From the NCBI GenBank assembly GCA_047495785.1, contig JBLDXI010000001.1, positions 4,092,001 through 4,156,000 on the forward strand: 64,000 nucleotides of DNA. Reading direction: 5' to 3'. The translations under genes were made by a program, and so were the position numbers. This stretch comes from Lepidodermella squamata. Its lineage: Eukaryota > Gastrotricha. The notes under the pieces were generated by a model that searched no databases, was not told where the DNA came from, and was given only the letters and a program-made list of their open reading frames with translations. Shown in pieces: positions 47,501 to 56,326 of this stretch (positions within the stretch are counted from its first letter, which is position 1; every line of letters starts with the position of its first letter).

Positions 47501-50500
47501 TTCTACGCGCGTTGAAGCACCCGGCCATCGTCGAGTTCTACGGCACCAGCTTCGACGGCGATGTCGTCAACATTTTCATGGAATTCATCGCCGGCGGTTC
47601 AATCGCGTCGATCCTACGCCGATTCGGCCCGCTTGAAGAGCCGGTTTTCCGACGCTATACGAAACAGCTCGTTAAAGCTGTTGAGTACTTGCATTCGAAT
47701 GGCATTGTCCATCGTGATATAAAGGGTGCGAATGTTATGGTTACGCGCGAGGGGTTTATTAAACTCATTGATTTCGGGTGTGCGAGGCAGCTCGTGGAAT
47801 CAGCGGCTTCTGGCTCGTCGATAGCCGCCGATAAGTCGCAGAGTGGGGCGCAGTTGATCAGTGCGAAGGGCACGCCCTATTGGATGGCGCCCGAGGTCAT
47901 TTGCGAGACGGGCCATGGCCGAAAATCGGATATTTGGTGAGTATTAACCCCACTTTTTTTCGTTTTTTTCTAGTTGCGAAACAACAAAACTTTTCGCGTG
48001 AATTGAAAAGCCAATTGCGTTTCAGGAATATAATATAAATCTCAAAAATGTCTTCAAATTATTAAGCATTTTTAATGGATGGCGGTATTTTTTCGTTGGA
48101 AGATAATTAAAATCCCTTGATATACCGAGCACATCTGAAAAATATCGGACTCATGGATCAATATCGTTTAGCAAACTAAATTTAAGGTGTGCGGAACCTA
48201 GTTTTTCGCGGCGGAACCAAATTTGTATGTTGCCGAAACGAACTCAAAATGTGCCAAATGTTGATTTTCAAAGAATTCTAAGAATTTGGGGCAAAGTATG
48301 ATTTCTAAAGTCTTGCACATAATTTTACGCTGAATTTAAAAATAATTTATTTATAATTACGATGGTCTATAGTTGAAATCGTTGAAAGTTCCGAAAATTT
48401 CAGGCCCAATAAATATTACAAAATTTGGTCCCGCTCACCGTATAAATTTGGTTTCGGTAACAGGAGGACCCGTTGGAAAATTTCAAATTGAACTTAGGTA
48501 TCTGCGACTGATTACAGAGAGATAATTTCCTACAACCATTATTCGGAATATAACCGAGGTAGATTCTACTATTTAGGGTGCAAGGTGCAAATTTTTCACT
48601 GATTGTGCGAAAAGGTTCAATTTTTCTACAATTCTAAAATTAATTTTGATTCAAATTTCTTGAATGACACGTCATTCTATTTGCCTCCTCCCCCGCTACC
48701 AAATTATACCCTACTATACCCTATAACGCCGTACGATAAAAAACACAGGGTTTGTTGCAAAAACCCCCCCAACTCTTGAGCTTTTCCCTCATTTCGCAAC
48801 TTGAACGTTATGAGTTTCATGAAGGAGCAAGTGTTAGCCTGAAATAGTATTGAAAAATGCCTAAAAGTGCTTGGAAAATGGGATTTTTTTCTGGAATTTG
48901 TATTTTGAGAGAATGCAGTCGATCATTCTCGTCAAGGTGGATGGCTTGGGCTTTGCCTCTTCTGGGAACCCTATGGCACATTACATGCCCACAAGGAGAA
49001 GCAGTCATGGCGTTCATCGGTACTTCATAGCAGAGGGGACATTTGACACCAATACCGATACCGATTTAGCTTGAGCTTTCAAAGAAATGAATGAATAGTG
49101 AGGTAATCCTGATATCCGATAAACTGCTCGAATGCAGGGGAAATCCTTCTCTGAGTAGACGCGGCTCGTAGGCACTGGTCAATCAAATTACGTGCTGATA
49201 ACGTTTCAATTCTGTGAATTACGAAAATCGACGCTGAAGCTTGAGTACGAATTTTGTTGTGAAAAATGGATTGGTCAGAAATTTCTTCATTGAAGAAAAT
49301 TAATGCTTCTTGATGCTTAGTTTTCAAAGGTTTCACATTGCTAAAGCGAATGGCTCGCAGCACTTGATAGTAGTCCGAACCTTGAGATAGATGAATAACA
49401 GCCAGACTGAGCTCCTTTACTCCGAAACGTTCCATCTGCTCGTTGGTGCTGCCTTTGCCTTACTTCACTAAAGAATGACAAATGGCAAGATTTTGCGGGG
49501 TTTGTTTTGGGGAGTCGACGTCAATAATGACAATGCGGTTAGCAGCAAAGGTTACTAAAGAAGCGATTTGAAGTTTTGATGCCTCGGCGAATTCAAGCGT
49601 AGCCTAGTGCGGCAACGATCAAAACACATACAAATTTGGCAACCATGCAGGCGCAATGAAGTTTCTTCTAAAAGTTCATTGGAAATGCGCCCGTGCCACG
49701 TGTTTGTTAGATAGCCAGTTCTGTCGAAAAGATGTTTGACTGGCACCGAAGTGACAGGAATGCAAAGTAGCCACTTGGCAGCGTTTGCCAACATTTGGTT
49801 ACACGGAAACTGGGTCCTTTGGAGAGGAAGAGAATGAAAAAGTAGTGAATCTTCCATCGGTTATCAAAAGCTTGGTTATCATGAAATGACCTTGGGAAAA
49901 GACAGCAATATCCGTGGACAAAAATGAAGTGGTATATAGTCGGAAATGCATGTCAACAATGTGGCTGTAGGGAACTCTGATGCGATTGCGGGGATGAGTC
50001 CAGTTTCAAAATCGGCTGTTATTTCGGCAGGTCGTAGTTTCAAATGATTGTGATCTCGGCAAAGGTCCAGCATGGTTTTGCATAGTGTTCGAAGTCGTAG
50101 AGCGTAGCAAAGGGACTTCATGATGCCGTCTTGTGAGATATTTTTTCGGTTGGGGCACATACCTTCGATATATGGTCACTTTGACATTTGAGCCTAAATG
50201 GGGTGAATTTGGCATAGGAAAAATGAAAGCTTTACGGCAAAGTTCCCACGAGTAGGGTACCGTTGGATAGCCCAAGAAAGGGTCAGCTTGGATGGGAACA
50301 GGGCGTTATACAAATCCTATTACGGGGCGTAGAATTACAGCTGAAGTTCTGGGAAAAATTCTGGAGACAATCTATTTTCTGTAGAACTTCAGTGACTGCC
50401 AAACCGAAGCCGCCCAATCAAAATGGAAATCGGATTGCCCTTCCTCCAGGCTATCCAAAGGTACCCTACTCATGGGGCCTTTGCTAACCCCCCTCGATTT

Positions 50501-50892
50501 TTTACATGTCGAAGTTGAGGGAGAACATCAAATTAAAACTGGATTCATGTTCAATTTTCACACATTTTAGGAGCCTAGGCTGCACCGTGTTCGAAATGGC
50601 AACAAGACGCCCGCCTTGGGCTGATCTCGAGCCAAGCGCCGCCATGTTCGCGATTGCCAGCGGTCGCAAAGCCATCCCGCAACTGCCGTCGCCGCAATTC
50701 AGCTCGGACGCGTGCGCTTTCGTGGCGTCTTGCCTAACGCGCGATCCGAAAAGTCGCCCATCAGCCGTTGACCTGCTCGGCCACAAATGGTTCTCTTCAT
50801 CGGCTCACCGGCGATCGCCAAAGCAGCGAATCCGTCAGCCGCACAGCGCTACTTCTATCAAAATTGCCAACGAGCCTGATGCCAACGTGTGA
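38524..50892 (+). CDS. MAP3K19: MAP3K19 (YSK4)-like kinase with N-terminal ankyrin repeats
   Basis: Nine exons, 38524..38620, 38673..39049, 39102..39642, 39699..40193, 40408..40666, 40856..41765, 44461..44797, 47351..47936 and 50571..50892, give 1307 aa; every junction is GT-AG with matching phase. Ankyrins fill about residues 40-340 (TALIAACKNQHYECVEVLL, QPLHYACGVGNEAAAVLLL, TPLHFTASIGSQDLVRILL). A long disordered Ser/Lys/Pro-rich middle follows. The C terminus (about 1003-1290) is a complete STE-type kinase: IGHGGYGKVF, catalytic Lys in LIAVKQID, IVHRDIKGANVM, LIDFGCA, GTPYWMAPEV, GRKSDIWSLGCTVFEMAT. FMEFIAGGSIASI and RRFGPL match MAP3K19 best; MAP3Ks activate MAPK cascades. Introns 6-8 are about 2.6 kb each and full of transposon relics, against 52-214 nt for the others. 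Confidence 0.9.
43240..43802 (-). mobile_element. Merlin / ISXO2-like transposase relic in MAP3K19 intron 6
   Basis: A zinc-ribbon remnant (STYECPTCNGQCAE) is followed by SFFSGSNLPISKVL, a core with RLVLYDRYTREGFLVPVERR and VMSDLWAAWASKA, then after a one-base shift YTHLTVNHRFNFVDP. This order is diagnostic of the ISXO2-like DDE domain of Merlin elements. At least two frame breaks make it non-functional. It lies antisense to the host gene. Confidence 0.8.
43731..44012. repeat. Diverged direct duplication inside the Merlin relic
   Basis: 43725-43850 and 43909-44012 share GCATTGGCCGTT, CAAGTGGG-CATTCATA, GAGTTGA and TCGCAGTATC in the same order and orientation. The second copy repeats the zinc-ribbon end of the transposase with further decay. 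Confidence 0.65.
46811..47243. mobile_element. Mariner-type MITE in MAP3K19 intron 7
   Basis: Left end CAGCGTGTCCCATAAGTAAC and right end (reverse complement) CAGCGTGTACCAGAAGGTGC match at most positions over about 25 bp, and both tips are flanked by TA. No coding frame inside. An AAATTTAATCGAATTATTT tandem run lies just outside to the left (about 46725-46805). Confidence 0.6.
49555..49857 (-). mobile_element. hAT transposase C-terminal fragment in MAP3K19 intron 8
   Basis: LANAAKWLLCIPVTSVPVKH followed by LFDRTGYLTN..GRISNELLEE corresponds to the hAT dimerisation domain (consensus around IPATS.P.ER.FS). Only the C terminus is present; no BED finger or catalytic core is seen nearby. Confidence 0.75.
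49879..50275 (-). mobile_element. MULE-type transposase fragment in MAP3K19 intron 8
   Basis: Across two overlapping frames the sequence reads CYALRLRTLCKTMLDL, then RPAEITADFETGLIPAIASE and FPTATLLTC, which is the second catalytic-Asp region of MULE transposases (typically ...TDFE.a...A....FP...). The frames are shifted relative to each other, so it is dead. A short related word (GYPKVPYSWGLC) recurs at about 50453-50487 on the opposite strand. Confidence 0.65.
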
Positions 50893-52777
50893 CGGCTCGA
50901 GGCTTTCAAACGAAGAATATGTCTTTGAGTTTTGAAATCAAAAGAGGCTAATTTCAGTTTGTTTCATTATTTTTCTGCCCCGGTGATTGCGACTATTTTC
51001 CACTGCTGGATATTTGAATACCTTTGTTTCATTGATCAAAGCTATAAATAATTTGTTGATTGAAAATCTTGACTGAAACACGCGTCTCCGATATTTTTGA
51101 TCTGAAGTTGCTTATTTTACCTTCTGGTGATAAACGCAAGTATTTTTTGAAAATTTCCTGCATCGAAGTCTTCTAGCGATAAAGTCGTGTAAATAGTGTG
51201 AGGTTCATTTTTTCGGTTATTTCAGTTCGTTTTACATTCCGTGTTGACATTACTCAATTCTTGTGATTTTTTGCATTTTTATTTATTTATTTATCGAGTG
51301 TCTGAAGCCCTGATTTTTTGGATGTTGGCCGTTGGCAGTGAAGTAATAGAATAAAAACGTTATTTTTCATTATCGCCTTTTGGCTATTGATAGTTTCGGC
51401 AAAGCATATGCTGAAGCGGATTCTACTTTGAAATCACAATTTGACAGCAAAGAAAGCTGATAAGGATTTGATTCCAAATCACAGTAACGGCTGCAACAGT
51501 TCTGGCTCTGAAATCTCTACCAACAGAAGGATAACGTTGCGCTCGGCTATGTTGTTGAATCAAGTTACACCTGGTGGTATCGTAGAAAATCGGTACAATG
51601 TGAATGGATTGCGCGTTAGTTGGCTTTAACAGCACAATTACTTCCAGCCCTGCACCAATCAATCAATAACCTGATTTCACCTTATTTTCCTTAACCCATT
51701 AAACCCAGGATGTTTTCGAAAATCTTTCATTTTTCTATCCCTATTGACATGCGCTATTTCGATATAGAGAAAAAATTGGGGAGAAAGAATTCGAAATCCA
51801 CATATTTTTATCACTTACGCTTACGGAGAAATTCCAGTGTCAAGTTGGTCACGTGACCTTACCTGGCGTCACACCTGAGTGGTAATATCGAGAACGGTGC
51901 TAGCTAGGAAGCCGCTCTCAAATAAAAAGTTCCTCAGCGTGATGAGATCTAGTATGCATTCAGTTGGGTCATAGGTGATACTTCGTGCAAAATCGATTTT
52001 GACACTTCGGTGCAGTTTGGTGACAGTTCCAACAACGGGCCCGAGCTCATCACCAAGCCTACTAGACACTGGACATTTATCCGTTCTCACCGAATTCATA
52101 CGATTTCCCAGCGCGGAGATATGCCTTTTAGACACCCTACAGGATTTTTTTTAAATATATAGGGTGGTCGAAAAAGCTGCCATTGGGCTTTAATGGGTTT
52201 TAGTTGTGAGCATTAACTCGGTGTTGATGAAGAGCGAGATAGGTATCTTATATTACCGTAAATACCGAATCATATAAGGCATTGTCTTCGAAGGGTCTTT
52301 TCAGAGAATTAAATTGCTCGCCAGCCCAAGATCACTGGGAAACAGGGTGTACATTCTTAGGATGGGTCCAGCCCTTTAGCCCTTTAGCACCTCAGTCCTG
52401 CATTTTAAATTTTAATTCAGGGGTAGATTATGATTACGAGGAAGATAAATCTCATTTTCAAGCCAAGTATAGCAAAAAATAATCCATGATGATACTGCCA
52501 AAGTGTAACATGACTCCGTGACACCGCCAGTGTAACTTGATTCAACGACGAGCCGAAGGGTGATGTTCATGTCCTCCCCGGTCAAAAATTTAATTAACTT
52601 GACTCTTTTTAGCATCAGCAACTGTTCTTGTGCTTATCTTGTGGACGCGATTATCGATTCTGTCAAAAACTGTTCTTCAGAACACTTTTTTAAGCTAATT
52701 GAAATTGTTCGGGCAATCCTAATTATTGTAGGGTTAGTTTAAAAGGCTTTGGCTATCTCAGTTCTTCAAAGTTGACA
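50893..52777. other. Intergenic region, no gene seen
   Basis: 3' flank of the kinase gene and 5' flank of the first + strand receptor. Short frames such as 51869-52135 (-) show no recognised domain. TTATTTATTTATTTAT occurs near 51283. The ETS-like pair seen upstream of the - strand receptors was not found here. Confidence 0.4.
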
Positions 52778-55099
52778 ATGTTTCAACAAGTAATTTTTCT
52801 TCTATTACTAACTGGGTGTACTCAAAGTAAGAGGTATCACCTGAAGCAGCTCATTCTTTACCCCAGAACACCCAATCCCCAATCAAATGGATCGGAATGT
52901 CTGTTAAGTTCTCAACTTGCGTTCAACAGAGCCAACCAGCAGTCATCGATTCTACCAGACTACCATTTGGTACCTGAATATCGCGATGAAGGGCCTGGAG
53001 GATTTTTCGTTCCTCGCGCAGTCATCGACTTCTATCGAAATAGTTTCAACGAAACGTTCCTCTCACCCATAGCTGGGCTGGGTTTTATCTCAGGAGGATG
53101 TAAAGCTGTTGGTTCTTTCCTGCAACTTATCAACGTGGTCGGAGTTTCATTGAAATGTACGGCGCCTATTCTGCTAGACAGATTCAAGTACCCGAATTTG
53201 TATCTTACTCAAGCTACGACTGTCATGAACGTATTTTCCTACCTGAACGTTGCCAAGGAATTGGGGAGATGGAACAAGATTGCTATTCTTTTCTTTCTTG
53301 GCAATCCTACTGACTATCTCTCTGCAGAACTCACCTACCAAGCTGCAATTAAGCAGAATATTTCGGTTGCGTGGTACCACGGGGTTTCGGATTTGAATGA
53401 TCCATCTCAGCTGGAGCCTTTGATAACAACTGATGTTCGTGTCGTCATTTTGTGGATTACGAGCGTCCCTGTCGTTCAACAGTTCTTTTGCCATACTTTC
53501 AGAATGGGAATTAGGGGAAGTCGCTACAATTTCATTCATCAAGTTGAAGTAACTACATCGACCTCACCCGAAGTATTATGGCCAGGTTGCAGCCGAGCGA
53601 TGATAGTAGAACAATTGAAGCAGGTCATATTAGGCATAAATTTACCGATACCTCTGACAGCATCCCAGGAAATTATGGATTTCGAGAAGGACTATGATCT
53701 GATGAGTGGAAAGCTACGCGGAACTTACTATAACTTCAGATTCCAATGTTACGATGCTACCATGGCAATCATCAACGCGCTAGATGCAACCGAAAGACAA
53801 CTTCGAAAGATTGGACTATCCTTGAAAGACTATTCAACCCATCCAGAGGTTATTTCCAAAGTAGCCAACTCATCAGTTCTTGACGTTGATTTTCAAGCTC
53901 TGAGAACTGGACGATTCAGGTACAACAAGGTGTCTGGCCAACTGGCAACTGATTATCTTGCTATTGGGAGATCAATGTCTAACGAAATACCTGTTTCTGC
54001 AATGGCGCTTGTGTCTCAAATCGATAACACTACCGGGAACTATAACCAAGATTATCAGCTGGTAAAAACGGGCATAGACTTTGTTTGGAACACCAAGGAC
54101 AACCAACCCCCGAATGACAGAGCCGCGTTGAGAGTCATGAAGGATGACATTTCCATGGATGTGCTCATAGTCATAGCTATTTTGTCCATTATTTTAATAT
54201 TTGGTCAAGTAGCCATTACAGCGGGCTTACTCAAAAAAAGAATGGAACCATCGGTTAAGGCGCCATATCTGAAGATATTAGGCTGTGTTGGATCTCTCAT
54301 CACTCAAATCGCTGCTGTATTGCTCGTCTTTCCTGATTTCTGGATCGATAACTTTGGTTTGGTTGGCAATGCAAGAGTGTGGCTTGTACACATTGGCGTA
54401 TCGGTTGTCAATGTTTGCCTGATCTCCCGCCCGTTTATGTACAAAGCCTCGGCCCTCGGCGGAGTTTCAGTGGCGAAAAATTCATCGGTGAGGAGATCAA
54501 CAATAATTGATCCTTCCATCAAAGTTCAAGGTCAAAAGAAAAAGGTTGTGTCTCTGATAGTAGTTTTCTTGGCTATAAATGCTGCTTTGCTTGCTTTTCT
54601 GATAACGCACGCAAAAATCACTGGCGAGGATCAATGTTCGGAGTTTCAATGGCCTGAACCCGATAAAGGAATAAGAATTTACAGTTTCGATGAAGATGCC
54701 GTATCCTTCTGGCGCTATCGGCAATGCGCAGTTGTATCAACCAAACTTTACATAATATTAATGCTTCATTCGCTCTTCCTGGTCATGGGTCTTTGGAAAA
54801 CATTTTCTATCCGTCAGCTTGGTAAAATAGGCCTTTGCCCCGAGTTCAACTTGATCGCGATCGGACTTGTGAATTCCCTTGCTCTTTTGGCCGCTGGTGC
54901 AGTCATCAGTATCATCGTTTCCCAGAATGAGAATCCGAGCACTGTAAACAAAAATGTAAAAGCTTTCCTGGCCTTCCTTTTGCTTTTATTCACCAGTTCA
55001 AGTTCAGTTTTGTGGGCGCTACCATTCTTCATGAAACGGGACATCCCCATCATGAAAGATCGAAGGATTTCAAAGCAACTCCCTTCACCGCAGGCATGA
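52778..55099 (+). CDS. GABA-B-like class C GPCR, intronless (copy C)
   Basis: 773 aa in one exon. The ATG at 52778 opens the signal peptide MFQQVIFLLLLTGCTQS; the frame upstream of it begins with TTG. The ligand domain keeps GLGFISGGCK, VGVSLKCTAP, YLTQATTVMNVFSYLN, FFLGNPTDYLSAELTYQA and RYNFIHQ. The juxtamembrane motif is WNTKDNQPPNDRA. Seven membrane segments run from MDVLIVIAILSIILIFG to SSSSVLWALPFFM, with a long basic second intracellular loop (VRRSTI, QKKKV) and a Cys-containing loop before TM5. The short tail has no coiled coil. Closest relative is the adjacent copy D; both share a conserved core with copies A and B on the other strand. Confidence 0.93.
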   Translation: MFQQVIFLLLLTGCTQSKRYHLKQLILYPRTPNPQSNGSECLLSSQLAFNRANQQSSILPDYHLVPEYRDEGPGGFFVPRAVIDFYRNSFNETFLSPIAGLGFISGGCKAVGSFLQLINVVGVSLKCTAPILLDRFKYPNLYLTQATTVMNVFSYLNVAKELGRWNKIAILFFLGNPTDYLSAELTYQAAIKQNISVAWYHGVSDLNDPSQLEPLITTDVRVVILWITSVPVVQQFFCHTFRMGIRGSRYNFIHQVEVTTSTSPEVLWPGCSRAMIVEQLKQVILGINLPIPLTASQEIMDFEKDYDLMSGKLRGTYYNFRFQCYDATMAIINALDATERQLRKIGLSLKDYSTHPEVISKVANSSVLDVDFQALRTGRFRYNKVSGQLATDYLAIGRSMSNEIPVSAMALVSQIDNTTGNYNQDYQLVKTGIDFVWNTKDNQPPNDRAALRVMKDDISMDVLIVIAILSIILIFGQVAITAGLLKKRMEPSVKAPYLKILGCVGSLITQIAAVLLVFPDFWIDNFGLVGNARVWLVHIGVSVVNVCLISRPFMYKASALGGVSVAKNSSVRRSTIIDPSIKVQGQKKKVVSLIVVFLAINAALLAFLITHAKITGEDQCSEFQWPEPDKGIRIYSFDEDAVSFWRYRQCAVVSTKLYIILMLHSLFLVMGLWKTFSIRQLGKIGLCPEFNLIAIGLVNSLALLAAGAVISIIVSQNENPSTVNKNVKAFLAFLLLLFTSSSSVLWALPFFMKRDIPIMKDRRISKQLPSPQA

Positions 55100-56326
55100 A
55101 ATCTGAAATGAATAGCCGAGCGAAATTGGCCTAATCAGCTGAAGCTTCAACATTACGTTATTACCTTAAGTGTTTGTTGTTACTAGGATGAGATTGCGGT
55201 TAAAAAAATCTTATTCCTGATTGGCAAGTTGACCGTAAACATGACTCTGCTTTTCACATTGTATTAGTTATGAATTGTGATTACAGTCTGTCCCATAAAT
55301 TTTGGTTAGTGTGTTTGCTTGTCATTTCGCCAATTCGTGTAATTTTTCCTCCAGCCAACAACCGGTTAAAAGAAGACTCTGGCCTGATTTTTTCGAGCCA
55401 TAACTCATTGTTGTACGAGGAGCGGGTGGGATGTACCATATCAGCAAACATCGCGAATGACAACAACTTTCAACTTTCAACAACAAGAACAAATTTAACA
55501 AATCATATGTTGTCTCTCACATCGCGAATCGTTGCGAATGGCGGATTCCTTTTAATTCATAGGTACTTCGGAATAACCCGGAGAAAGCTTGCCGGCGACT
55601 CGTGCGATAATATCCTGGGGTTTTCTAAGGTAAATTTGTTATTTTACAAGAAAGCCGCTCAGACCTGACATCGCATATCGCATTGTCGGTCCCGTTAGGA
55701 GATGGTAAAAATGTTCGCGTCACTTCAGAATTATCTTAATTCTCAATGACTTTGCTTGAGATTGAATAAACAAGTAAGAAGCATGGCCAATGTTGTTAGA
55801 CATTTTTACTCAAGTCTGTGAACCATGAACTTTTGGCTCCAGACACTGACGCAACAACTGACATTGAATAAAACTATTTAGGGGAAGGAGTTTGCTAATT
55901 TGAAAAGTTGAATCAGCTAGCTAACCCGCGCTATAGGCTCGTTATGAAATTGCTCTTGTAACAAGACAATTTGTGCTGCATGTGCTCGCTGCTTTCTATC
56001 AAAATTCTTGGCTAGACAGTAGTACCACAAGATATTTCTAATATCACTTTGATTATCCCTGGGATTGCACGGAATGTATGCGTAGTGATTCAGTTTTGGA
56101 CGCATTAATTTTTCGACTTTTCCGCAGTTGATACTTGATACAGATTTGGACGCGTCCGATGCGGATATGCCCAATTACAACAGAAAGGAAAGGATAAAAA
56201 ATCCATCGCCCTCGTGTAAATGCGCAGCACTCCAACTAATTAGAGCATGTGAGATGTAGATACAGTCACCCAAAACATGCAGGATATTCAGTTGAGCTAA
56301 CATCTCGCATTTTCTCTAAATTCAAA
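55100..56326. other. Intergenic region between tandem receptors
   Basis: About 1.2 kb without a supported gene. A 132-aa frame at 55270-55668 (+) starts beside ACAGTCTGTCCCATAAATTT, which resembles a mariner end, but no partner repeat or transposase motif was found. Confidence 0.4.

Noticed and set aside
55270-55668. 132-aa + strand frame between receptors as a gene
   Set aside because: No domain, no splice logic, composition like its surroundings; the mariner-like end beside it has no partner.
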